This document shows, in pieces, positions 46,841 to 58,540 of a DNA stretch of 64,000 bases. How positions within the stretch are numbered: the stretch's first letter is position 1; each line of letters opens with the position of its first letter. A program made the position numbers and the translations under genes. This DNA comes from Ophioderma brevispina (Eukaryota; Echinodermata; Ophiuroidea; Amphilepidida; Ophiodermatidae), in NCBI GenBank assembly GCA_023653785.1, contig JAMKCH010043992.1, positions 62,001-126,000 on the forward strand, read 5' to 3'. The notes beneath the pieces were generated by a model that made no database searches, had not been told where the DNA came from, and saw only the letters and a list, made by a program, of their open reading frames with translations.

Positions 46841-48194
46841 ATTTGCGTGTAAATTACTTGACAGTTTTACGTATTGAAATATTAAAACCACTGAAAAGTT
46901 TGTCAATATCAATACACTAAGCAAATTATCCAAGTGTGAGGAAAATCAAGTCTAAATGTTGAATAATCAAACGAACGGAAGATTCGCGTGCGTATGTCAC
47001 ATAATATGAAACTCTTTTTTACATATGAAGATTACAGCAAACAACGTGCAACGTGAGGATCTGAGTGACGACTTGATGAATCACCCACACGACAAAGAAC
47101 TGGGTCCAGTGTGCGGCCACTTGTGTGTGTGTAGCGAGCTAGACCATCGAGCAAGTTGGTGAAATTCAGTAATACCCTATAATACCTCTATCAGATCCCT
47201 AAAGTGTATCACAATTGTTTTAACGATCCTCATAGCCATAATTTCAAGTAATATTTGAATTCAAGACAAAACTTTCATTTCTGGACTCTATTGTAAGGTG
47301 TGCGCGTGCAATGCTTGCCATACACTGTTATGTAATTTAAAGGTGGAACAAAATAAAAAAACATTTTTTGTACCATTTATCCCCTTAATTTAGTTTTTAT
47401 TCCATTCCAAGAGGATGGAAGATCTTTGTGAAACAAATTACGGATGATCGTATCAAAAGTGTATAAAGCTCTTATGTACCTGGAAAATTTGAATTCATTT
47501 TGTCTGGACTCAAATGAAATGGCGAATTATTCTTTTCTATACATCACTCTCGTTTTAGTTCATCGGATACAATCAACACAATTATGTGATGGCAATGCGT
47601 AGATACAGCTTATCTATCGGTCAGTCAATTTATATGTAAAAAATTATGAAATTCTTCTTTTTTTAATCGGTTTCATAATAACGTTTTATGAGAGCAGCGT
47701 AAGAAAACGGGTTTGTCAACAGGCTAAAGAATTGTTGTCGCCGTCTGTGCAAGGGCAGTAATTTAATTTTGCGTTCGATATTGTATTTCAATAGTGCATT
47801 CAAAGCGCCAATCGGTTCGCCAGTATGGTATTGGGTTGCTATTACGCATTGATGATCTTGGCAGCGTTCTGGCTCAAGTGCTTGGTGTTTTCACATTTGC
47901 ATCTGTTTTCATCTGCGGAATTGGTCAGTTTTGCCGAAAATTCCCGCCCTTCCCGTTTCCATGTGACGTCCTGTTTGCATCATATTTGGGGCTTGCTTTG
48001 GTACTTTTAATTGAGTTTACACATTCCCAAATACATTTTAACATACAACCATTACTATATATATATATTATATAGTATTGCAGTTCTGGTATGAGATTCC
48101 GCTTTGTTTTTTTTTTTTTTGGTCCCAGATTGGCAAATTTAAAATTGGTAAATAAATAGTGTGCATGTACGGTATGCAGATATATGTAATTGCT
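46841..48194. other. No gene supported
   Basis: Mostly non-coding. A CpG-richer patch at 47,740-48,000 contains overlapping + frames (47,794-48,075 and 47,825-48,010) with hydrophobic content but no recognisable domain. Confidence 0.35.
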
Positions 48195-48985
48195 GTTGGG
48201 TTCAAGTCGTTTTTCGACTCGATTCGGCAGGTTAAATGTATACATTATATGGTGTATAAAGTATTTTGCAGATCGGTACTAGATCAACTTCGATTTGGCA
48301 GGATAAAATTAAAAAATAGTATTTGTATATCGGTACAAGACGCTTTGGTCTCGATTGGCAGGTCCAATTGGCAATTAATTGGGCACTCAGGTAATAGAGC
48401 AGATGGTTAAGATCCGATTGGGGTCTCGATTGGCTCGGTAAATTTGAAGAGTATTAGAGTCGGCCGATCGGTATAAGGTCCGCTTCGGATCTCGATTTGG
48501 CTGGTAAAAGGTTGTAGTACTTTATGTTCAATTGGTAATCAATTGGGTACTTCGCGTAATAATAGAAGATCGGTACAAGACTGCTTTGGGTCTCGATTGG
48601 CTGGTAAATTTGAACTATTATATATTGATACTAGAGTGTCGGCAGATCGGTATTAGGTCCGCTTCGGATCTCAATTTGGCTGGTAAAGGTTGCTGTATTT
48701 TATGTGGGTAGTGGTGCCAGCAGATCGATAGAAGATCCGCTTCGGGTTCCGATTTGACTGGTTAAATGTAATTGTATGTGTATTTTATCCGACAGATCAC
48801 GATTCGTTTGGGTCTCGATTGGCGGATAAATTGTTAATTTATTTGTAGTACTTTATGTTCAAGGTGAGTGTCAGCAGGTCGGTATAAGATCCGCTTTGCG
48901 GCTCGCGATTTGCCTTGTAAAATTTGTAATGTAGGGGTATTTATGCGCCGATCGGTATAAAGTCCTTTTTCGGGTCTTGTTTCTT
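48195..48985. repeat. Minisatellite of about 11 diverged units with a self-complementary core
   Basis: A ~45-bp core recurs at about 48,199, 48,271, 48,330, 48,401, 48,463, 48,560, 48,642, 48,720, 48,791, 48,873 and 48,948. Its consensus begins GATCGGTATAAGATCCGCTT and continues CGGGTCTCGATTTGGCTGGT. Spacing is irregular (60-100 bp), with AT-rich linkers that also repeat partly (GTAGTACTTTATGTTCAA twice, CAATTAATTGGGCACT-type twice). The GATCCGCTTCGGATC part can fold into a 6-bp stem with a 3-nt loop. No long open frame crosses it. Confidence 0.85.
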
Positions 48986-49246
48986 GCATTTTCTTGTTCC
49001 GCGGGCAGGCTAGATGTATTATTCATGCTTACGTCGGCATCAGGTATTTCTTTGTAAAGTTGTTGGTGAAGGCGGAACAAATGCCTTGACAATTTTGTAA
49101 ATTCTGATGTTATATGATATGTCAAGCCATTAGAAATTTAGACAAAGTGTGGCGGTTAGGAAGAACTGTCTGGCCAAATGTACGGTCGATGGCAATTGAT
49201 AACTGCGTTTGGTGCTCTTCCATGAAATTCTTCCTAGCCATCCAAT

Positions 49247-49248
<2 letters not shown>

Positions 49249-49328
<80 letters not shown>
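49249..49328. repeat. 80-nt guanine tract interrupted once by TTT
   Basis: G runs from 49,249 to 49,328 with a single TTT at 49,281-49,283. It is compatible with G-quadruplex formation. The exact length is unreliable and could partly be an assembly artefact. The poly-proline frame on the minus strand is not a gene. Confidence 0.85.
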
Positions 49329-49329
<1 letters not shown>

Positions 49330-50351
49330 GGTCTGGATACAAGATTGTATGTAACCTTAAAAGGCTATAGGATACATATTTGTCAGACCATTAAATATTT
49401 ATCAATTCAGGTTCATTTCTGTGTATGCAAATGATTTGTTTTGATAGCAAAATAATTGCCTTGTGGTCCTGCAAGTGACAGATGCTCAGTTGCAATCCGG
49501 GGGTGAAAATGCCTATTTCTCAGCTCTGTGGACAATGGTTGGTAAGGTGATTGTGTAAAAATAACTTGTTTATATGCTCTAGTGCCATTTTCCCCTGATG
49601 TGGGGAGTAGTGGAATAAGAGCGTCAAAACACATAGTATCTTTTAGGTCATTTTTTAATATGCTTAAATGTTTTCCTCTACAGTATGAGCTAAAGTTGCA
49701 CATCATAATTATCGTTAGAGTGTTACAATGGACGGTTTGAGAGATCCTCTAGCTAGCTGGGATAATTTGCGGTCATGTGGAAAATGCTAAAATGCAGTTT
49801 GTTCTGCAGATATGAATGCGTATTCACTTAGGGTCAAACGACTTTGTGGTATGTGCGATGGCGAAAGAAAAGCAATCTGGAGGGTTTAAAGGTCTATTAG
49901 AAGTGAATTTATGATTATAGATGAATATTTAAGGATAATGCAGAATTGAGCTCTTGTTCAGAAGAGTCAACAGGGTCCATTGAATGTTTGTCATAAATGT
50001 GTTATCATTGGGATATGATCCAAAAAAAATGAATAAGCTAACACCTGAAAACATACACCGAACATAAGCAAAGGTAGTGTTTTACATGAAATGATGTGTT
50101 TACTCTGACAATATAAATTTTTCTTAAAACAATTGGCTTTGTATTTGACGCGTTCTATGTTAACTCGGTCATTTCGGCCCTTTTGTTATTTTATTTTTTT
50201 TTACAAATATGGCTTCGCGGTGTATGTTTTTTTTGTCGCTTGGGGTAGCAAGCAGTTTGTAGAAAACTAGAAACATCTCGTCTTAACAAGTGTAAGCCGG
50301 GCTATAAGTACAAATCAATCGAAATTGACTGGCAGGAAAAAAGAACACAAT
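49329..50351. other. No gene supported
   Basis: Non-coding sequence. The minus-strand frame 49,413-49,706 (97 codons) has no recognisable features. Confidence 0.4.
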
Positions 50352-50545
50352 ATTCTTGGTGTTTCCCCTCCAAGGGAAACCCTGTTGGACATGCCACCTC
50401 CCCGCGAGACTGGCAAGTAGACATCTCCGAGAATTCAATAATTCAGCTAGAAAAAATCATCTTGTGTTGATCGATATTAAAGCATCTCGGCTGGACCCTC
50501 GTTTTATGCCTTATCACGTACTGCTACTACGGATGATAGTTTTCA
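50352..50545 (+). mobile_element. Dispersed repeat family R5, copy 2
   Basis: Matches the minus strand of 25,838-26,058, with the shared blocks listed there. Confidence 0.7.
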
Positions 50546-53431
50546 CGCTGAAGGTAATGGTTGTTACCAACTGAACGGCGTGTTAGATTATGAGTAAGTG
50601 TTATGGTTTAAGAAGCATTGACCTCTTTCTTTATGTCGCCTTGTTGTTGTGATTATTGGAAAAGGTGTTGACATTAGGTGCGCAAAATATTCTGCATTTT
50701 TAGGGAGTTAATGTTTTGAGATGCGTTAGTAATATTCGTACACAAGAGCAGGCAAACCCTGACCTCGAAAGGTTGACTAAAAATGCACTGAACCAATAGA
50801 ATGTACAACCACTTTATCTAGATTAATTGAAGAACACTTTCGTAATTAATATCCTTAAATGCCAATTCGATTGCTGATTATCGTTAAAGCAATGTGTCAT
50901 TTGTGCATAAATAAGCACAAACAAAATGTCTTGCTTCTGGCTTGAATGAAGATTACGCCTCTAAAACGTCACCATTTCGTTTTCTAAAGAGTCAGAGCAT
51001 TTACAAAAAAAAAAAAGCTTGATGAAAAATCAACTTCTTTTCCTCAACGGCCGGGGCTACTTGGGCCTCCCCGCTTTTAAGGTTATAATTGTTCTTTTGT
51101 TTCAAGACATGTGGAGTTTTAATTCTTGAAATAAATCTACCGTATAAAAATCTAAATTAATGAGGGAAAATGAGAGATTGGCCATACGAAAATGTATTGT
51201 AGTATCTTACTCAAGGCGTAAATATGACGAAGAAGTGGTAACGCATATGATAAGAATGTTAAAACCCTAATTTCAGTTTTAAAATACCTCCAAATTATTT
51301 ATTGGGAAACTTAAAATTCTGACATTTTGATATAAAGAAAAACAGATCAAGATGCCCCCGTGTTATCATAAACCCTGGCGTATATATACCCCAATATTTT
51401 GGCGGATGGTTAATGCGATCACCCCCCCCCCCCCCATGTTTACGCCCCCGTTCATGTGTGTTGCGCAAAATAACCTAATTTACCGAATAAAAGTTTAAAA
51501 TGGTAATTTCCGACCGCTTCGGCGCATTTGTTTCTTAAATATAATTACCATGATGACGTTTTTCGGTTCTCTAAATGGCACAAGTTTTAGACGCGTGCGC
51601 ACATAGTTAGTAACAGATCTTGTCAGCAAATGCTGTTCCATTCATAAAATTTCATCAACCCCATCCCCCAATGTCAAAAAGAATTTAAGCCACTGCGTGT
51701 GATGTCCTGAAGCCATTAAATCCATTGGTTATGAAAACTTTCTGTCACATTAGCCAGGGCGCCAAATCTGTTTTTTTATAGGATATACAAATAACAGGGA
51801 AGAAATTAGGGAAGTAGGAGAGGCATTAACAATTTGTCATGCAAAGAATTGTTTCAATAGGCAACACTCTGATTATGACCTGATTTTTAGAGAATTAATG
51901 AGTCCATTTTGATGGCGAAAGTTATGCATGACAGAATTTAATGATTTAACGTGATTTTTGTGGATGTGCACTAATCTTTTCTCCCTATATTGTGCAAATG
52001 AGTCGTCTCGATTTCCATTGACGTCAACAAGAATTTCGATATTGAGATGAGAATCTTTACAGACTAAGTTTTCAACTATTCTATGGTAAAGAAATTTTGA
52101 CATAAATGCATTCTATTATAAGTTGAACTTGGTTGATTCAGAAAAAGAACTAATTTCTCAGTTAATTTATTGATTTTTAAACATTTCTAAATGCTTACGA
52201 TATGGATTTCACTGGCTCAATTTTTCTGAAAACAAGTTGTTTTTTTTGGTTCTCTTTAGGCTTGAGCTGAATAAACATGACTTTTTAAAATACGTAACAT
52301 AATACAACATATTTCGAAGAGTCAGCACAATCTGGTCGCAGAATTCAGAATTGGTATCGATTTTCATTTACGATATAGATATCAATGTTCAAACCTATAT
52401 CATATCACTATAGGGACCGTAGGGCTTATCCTGAATCGCTTGATGGGTCTTTACTTAAGTAGCATGTGACCCAGTTACTTAAAATAGCGTCTTGAAATTA
52501 AAGCTTCTGTGCTGTGAAAAGAAAGTTGATTTCAATGTGAGCCATTTCGAGATTCCTAAACTTGAAGATATGGCGTTGTAATGAAGTTCACCACTCTTTT
52601 TCTAGGTAAGTTTCGCGTTCAAAAAATCTTGGATAGTTCAAACTGCCTCCGACGGAAAAAATAATCAGATATTATCTGTATTCCCAGAATCACAATTTTA
52701 AAAATGTTTACAGAATATATTAAAAGCCAATATTCAAGAGTTGGGGCATGTTAATTTTTTTTTTCTAAATAATGCAACAACTACTACCCTTTCAATAATT
52801 TCAAAGATTTAATATAATAGATTAGGAAATCCAATGTGTACAATATTCAATAAAACATAAAATTAAAAAAAAAAAAAAAAAATAAAAATCTCCTATCATG
52901 CTTTAGCTATGATATTATCCAAAACTTAGCATCAGGTGCTATAATGACGTAATTCTAGTTTCTAACTCGCATTGTATGAATTGAAAGCAAGTTACTTAAA
53001 AGACTGTCATTCAAAATCATGGTATCTTGAAATTATTTAAAATTTGTTTGGATGGCATTCTTAAGAAAATTGGCATTATCTTATAGTACAAAACCGCCCC
53101 CCCCCCAAAAAATGGTTTCATTGATTTTAAGAGATCAAAGTAGGGCCAAAATAATTTTGGTAGGACATTGCCCTGTATGTTGTGTCGTCCGGTTTTTTTT
53201 TTTTGTTTTAACTAAATCTGCAACTCGTAACTGTATATAACATACTTTCGATGTGCCTTATCAGAAATCAGCCCACGGGTTATTAAAACAATCATAGCCG
53301 TAGGATTACCGTCTTACGAAGACGATGCATGTTTGATTAGTCGGTGTTTGTGCATAGTGACCAATTATATATTATATGGTGCTAAATGCAAAATAACCAT
53401 AGTAGAATACGATGTACAATAACATCGCGGA
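50546..53431. other. No gene seen
   Basis: Non-coding AT-rich sequence with homopolymers (A run at 51,005-51,015, C run at 51,421-51,435, A run at 52,863-52,882, C run near 53,096-53,106). Confidence 0.4.
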
Positions 53432-53662
53432 TACACGAGCACACAAAATATACACACACCACACACACACCAACTTGAGTTTACACACCTACACACACAC
53501 ACAAACCACTCGTGGCCACCACCCATATACCCCTACTCCAGCTCCACCCGCATGCACGCGCACACTCGCGTTGCCGCGTGCAATGATTTTGCTTATGCAC
53601 CCACTTTACACCAACCCACACCACACACGCACACCACACACACACAGCAACACGCACACACT
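53432..53662. repeat. (CA)n-rich compound microsatellite
   Basis: ACACACAC runs interspersed with ACCC and CGCAC blocks. The Thr/His-rich frame over it is a repeat artefact. Confidence 0.9.
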
Positions 53663-55547
53663 ATGTTCCAGATTTGAAAGTATTTTCAGCTCTACACGCA
53701 GCACTGCCTAAGGAATCAGCTACAAAGCTCATCAAATTGCAATTAAAAGTATATGCAGATGGAACGCCAATGCTATTGGACGCTCAGACTTATTGTGCGG
53801 TGGATCGACCTTCTCACAAAACACCTTTTTTTTTTTGTGTTCTTTTTTTTTTTTTTTTTTTTGTTTAAACACCACAGTTCAGCATTCATCAACGTTGCTG
53901 CCCACGTTATCATAAGCCTGTAACCGACATATCCGAAAACAACTTCACTTATAATGAACCGAAGCACGCACAAAAATGTTAAACATATTTATTAGAACCT
54001 AAGAGTTTAAGAGCCAGAGGCTAAATGCTACTCCGGGTGTCTGTACAGGAAAGCACCAAATGCCATACGCTAACAAATTACGTTTTTTAGATAGTAATGT
54101 TACTTTACTTACACGCGGGAACTCACATGCAATAGATGTTTTGAAAAAGACAGGTACCGGGTCAACGCAGACGTAGCTAACATGACTTCGACTTGTACCA
54201 CTAACGCTAGCCAGGCTTATTCCAGTTCTATTCGTATCTCTTCATAATGACTTCAGAAAAAGAATCTGACAGAATTAGTTCAAATTACAAGTGGAAATTG
54301 ACAATTTAGAGAACTTTAACTACTCTAGTAGCTCATGGTGGTTTTGTAGCTTATAGGTCCAGAGCTAAATCTTAGGAAATCCACTAATTTGAAAGTCGGA
54401 ACAATATTTGGGTGGTAACATAATTCCCATGACGCCGAGAAAAGGCTGGAATGGCACACGCCCCTATTTGGGGGGGTCACGCCCCTTTTGAGGGAAGTAC
54501 TACTGACAGTATCTACAGAACCGTTTTAGACCTAGAAGGTTGAGAAGACCATCAAAATGTGCGGGAATGGCCACATATGGGGGGTCAGTAGTAATTATAT
54601 TTTTATATCGAAAAGTCAAAGATTTTTAAGGTAATGTCAAAAAATCTGATTTCACCATATTGCGCACTCTACATTATGAAGAATTCATACGGTTTCATAC
54701 CAAAACAGGAAGGGGTTCACCATACACCTTGAAACTCTCCTCAGGGATAATTTTTGGGGTATAAGGGTAGGTCACAACAAAAAAGAAAATCATATTCCTT
54801 TCGTTCTCAATGGCAGCCGTCAAAAAACTTTGTGACTTTGAGCAAAATTGGGTAGGTAATATAGGTGAAACCGGCATTTTGTAAGTGCTGTTTAAACAGT
54901 GATTTGCCTCCACAACTCAATCAGTTATGATCTTTTTTATTGCACAGAGCTATTGGACCCCATTTGGATTTCAACTGGGATATTATCAGCATTTTTAATG
55001 CTTACTCCTTTCGTTGTTAGGGGGGGGGGGTCAAAATGGCTATCGTAAAGTGAAAATATTGGTTCTATTTTATAGGGCTTAAGTAAATGTTTAAGTAGTA
55101 AACACGTCCCTTCAGCAGCAGTTAAATGCTATTGAATGGTTTCTTTAAATGATCTAAAAGCACGCTTGTGACATGAAACAGGCACAAAATGAAAGATGCC
55201 CCCCCCCCCCCCCGTTATGCTGAAAAAGTCACTAAAATAACTACTGAACTAGACGGCACGCCGCGTGGTGTGAAAAGTGACTTCAACCCCGTGTCCTTTT
55301 GTATAGGGCCTTCATAATGCAAGGGTTAAAAAGCTTGGTGAAGATCTTTAAATAATCCTAAATCACTAACGCATGCGTTCCAGGTAAAAATTTCTGGACC
55401 CCTAAAGGTTGGGCCCCCCTTTTTGTGGTCAAAATGAAAAGTCGCTCAATTTACCCAAACTTTGTTAAGCCGCGCTACCATTGGCGTAGCCAATGGAGGA
55501 GGGACAACCCCTCCCCCCCCACCCACCACACACACACACAATAATCG

Positions 55548-55745
55548 AGAAGGGGAGAGCAAAAATGGGAAAGACAAAGAAGAGAAAAAAAAGAGGAAGA
55601 AGAGAAAGTGGAAGAGAAAGAAGAGAGAAAGAAAAGAGGGAAATTATTTTTGGAAATAGGGAGAGAGACATGGGCAAAAGAAAGATAGAGGAAAGGTGGG
55701 AAAGAAGACAAAGAGGAAGAAGAGACGGAAAAAGAAGGAAACGGG
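55548..55745. repeat. Purine (GA/GAA) tract
   Basis: Almost pure A/G on the plus strand for about 200 bp, giving Lys/Arg/Glu-rich frames on + and Leu/Ser/Phe-rich frames on -. It is simple sequence within the unique middle of foldback element 3. Confidence 0.85.
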
Positions 55746-57123
55746 GAACTTTGTGCTCTGAAACACTCATTTTTAGCCTTCTAAAATGGCAAAAACCCAG
55801 GACCTTACGGGAGTTCCACCCCTAGGACCCCACCCCCTACGTACAATGATCAATCCCTAATGCAAGTCAAGATCGGGGTTAATTCTTGACCCCCCCACCC
55901 CCCCCGAGTCAGGTCTGGCGTGCATTACGGAACCTTCAGGGAAATGGTAGTAGAGATACCGGAATTGTATATAAATGTGGCTTTGATAATTTTAGTATAA
56001 ATATAAATTACAAAACAATTTCAATAATTTCTGATATTTTTTAAAGAGTCTCATTTAAGACGCAATAAGTATCTATCCCTACTACATGGCTCGTTCGTCT
56101 CAGGTTTTCAGTTTGGGTAATTTAAGCGACTTTTTCATGCGGGCCAGAGGAGGGGGGGAAACCTTTTTTGGCATGGAAATCTTTGATATTTGCCTGTTTC
56201 ATGGTCACAGGCATGCAGTTAGTGCTTTTAGATCATTTAAAGACCCTTCAGCAGCGTTAAATCTCTGCTATTAGGTCCCTTATAAATGAATAAAAATATA
56301 TTTGTCCAAAATTACTATGGAGGCCTATATTGGTTTTTTTTTGACCCCTCCCCAATGAAAAAACGAAAGGAGTAGAAAGAGTAGAGAGTAACATTAAAAT
56401 GCCTGATTATATCCCATTTGAGATCCAAATAGTCATTAGTTCTGTGGATATAAAAAGTCATAACTAGCTTTAACTTATTGGAGTTTGGAGCAAATAGACG
56501 GTATAAACGTCACTTAAAAAAATGCACGGTTGTCACCTAATAATATTACCAAATTTTGCCAAGGTAACAACATGTTTACGGGCTGCCTTTGAGAACGGAA
56601 AGGAATTATTTATGTTTGTGACCTACCCTTAGTTACCTAAAAAATTATCCCTGAGGCGAGTTAGAGCAAAATCCATAGTCTATTGTGAACCCCCTTCCTG
56701 TTTGGCATGAAAAAAACTTATGAACTCATTCATAATTGTAACGTGCACGATATGGTGAATCAGTTTTTGACAATTATCTTAAAAACCTATGAAACTTTTT
56801 GATATAAAATTATCTTACTGTGACCCCCCCCATAATGTGGGGCCATTCCGCACATTTTTGAGTGGTCTCTCACCTTCTAGGTTTACAGCATTACAATCAT
56901 GGTTTTTCACCACTATTACCCACTTTTTGCTCAAAGTCACCAAATTTTGACGGGCTGCATTTGAGACGCAGGAATATGTCATTTTTCTTTTTTTTTTTGT
57001 GACTGATCGTTAGCTAACCCCAAAATTTATCCCTGAGGAGAGTTAAGAGCAAATCCAAGGTGTATGGTGAACTCCCTTTCTGTTTTGGCATGAAAACCGT
57101 ATGAATTTCATTCATAATTGGTA

Positions 57124-58020
57124 ACTCTCTTAAATGAAAGAGTGAAAAAATCACTCTGAATTTCGAGGTTATTTTAATTAACTCTAATCGAGTTGTTTTT
57201 AGCTCTAAAAGACGCGACAATGCAACCCCACACCTTCACTCGCGGTTACAGAGCTCACTCTCTTACCGAGTGGCTCAAAAATGCCACTCTTCTTCGAGTG
57301 AAGCCCCACCTGAACTCTTATTCGACCGGGTTTTAGCTCTAAAGAGTGAGAAAATGCCTCACGGCTTTTCGAAGTGAACTAATAGCCAATCGCCGCAAAT
57401 CGCGTGATTATTCTTGAACAACATGGCGGACGAGTTAAGTGAAGTGAGACCGTCAGCAAGCGGTTGAACGAAGTTGAATTAGTGAAGAAATCATAGATAT
57501 CTTCACGGGTAGTATATTGTATGTGTCGGTCACAGTTCATAGCACTTACAGACAAAGTGTGGAGAAGCATAAATGTTTATTTACTTGTATTATCACTCGT
57601 ACATACGGTACTCTGTGCCAGGCTCCCGGCCAGGCTAGGCTACACATGTTACGGAAACTCACAATCATGCAGGCCGGCATGCATGATACCGTGATCATAC
57701 ACGGCATGCATGCCACACTGAATCCCTGCCAATGATGCGCCCAAATATTCATTCATGTCACGATGCTATGAATTATGACCTACACATACAATATACTCAA
57801 CCAAACAAACACAATTCCTAAAGAATCACAACTCTAAAGAGTGACTAGTTTCACTCTAAAAAGGAGTTATCAGTTCACTCTTTCCTTATAGTTATTTTGT
57901 TCACTTCTTTCATTTTTGAGTTGATCTCACTCTAAAAGATGTGTCACTCAGCTAGCTCTTTTTGGAGTGAAATTCATTCTTTTTAGAGTGGTTTTTTTCA
58001 CTCTTTTCGTTTAAGAGAGT
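57124..58020. mobile_element. 897-bp nested element with terminal inverted repeats and TA site
   Basis: The left end is ACTCTCTTAAATGAAAGAGT followed by GAAAAAA. The right end is TTTTTTCACTCTTTTCGTTT followed by AAGAGAGT. The inside is scattered with CACTCT/AGAGTG motifs. It interrupts the right arm of foldback element 3. The uninterrupted sequence is present in the left arm (inverted, about 54,665-54,680: GCGCACTCTACATTATG), showing that the element inserted next to a TA dinucleotide. The interior contains a CCAAT-like box (about 57,386) and ATGGCGGACGAG (57,423). Confidence 0.85.
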
Positions 58021-58540
58021 ATAGTGCGCATATGATGAAATCAGTTTTTTTTTTTTTTAATAAAATTTCCAAATTATCTTTGACTTTTGGATATAAAAAT
58101 ATATTACTGACCCCCCAGAATGTGGCCATTCCGCACACTTTGAGTGGTCTCTCAACCTTCTAGGTCCAACGGTTCTGTAGATACCAGTCAGAAGGGACTC
58201 GCTCAAAAAGGTCGTGACCCCCCAAAAAGGGGCGCCCCCCCCCATGCGCATTTCAGCATTTTTCGGCGTCAGTGGGAATTATGGTAAGCCAACCAAAATA
58301 TTTCCTGGACCTTCAACTTAGTGGATTCCTGAGAGTTTAGCTCTGGACATATAATGCATACAAAACCACCATGAGCAACTAGAGGAATGGAAATCGTTTA
58401 CAAAATTTAAACAACCATCCTAACTCACCATGAGATACACATATTTCGAACTGGATAGAAATCTCGGGGTATTGGGAAAGCTCTCGTATTTGTAATACTT
58501 GGAATGGTTGAAAATTTAAATGCCATAGCTACGCCTGGAA

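Larger units (their letters stand above)
54210..58540. mobile_element. Foldback element 3: 4.3 kb, arms about 1 kb, with nested insertion
   Basis: The left arm reads CTCATGGTGGTTTTGTAGCT, then TCCAGAGCTAAA, then CACGCCCCTTTTGAGG, then CTACAGAACCG, then CTAGAAGGTTGAGA, then TGCGGGAATGGCCACAT, then a TCAGGGATAATTTTTGGGGT block. The right arm gives these in inverted order (58,375 back to 56,080). The arms also share a TTAGTTCTGTGG / ATTGCACAGAGCTA-type block and TAGATCATTTAAAGA / TTTAAATGATCTAAA. In the right arm a ~390-bp unit is duplicated (56,550-56,940 and 56,941-58,170 minus the insert). The middle (55,310-56,080) is unique and has no transposase. Firm pairing covers 54,300-58,420; the outer ends are less certain. 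Confidence 0.8.

Noticed and set aside
47340..47390. TTAAAGGTGG as the left end of a third TTAA MITE
   Set aside because: No matching inverted right end with TTAA was found within a few kb.
48195..48985. CRISPR-like array
   Set aside because: Repeats are diverged, linker lengths vary, linkers themselves repeat, and the genomic context is animal. It is a minisatellite.
49130..49342. Poly-proline protein on the minus strand
   Set aside because: Produced entirely by the guanine tract.
53412..53711. Thr/His-rich protein
   Set aside because: Produced by the CA microsatellite.
55462..55825. Lys/Arg-rich and Leu/Ser-rich frames
   Set aside because: Produced by a 200-bp purine tract inside foldback element 3.
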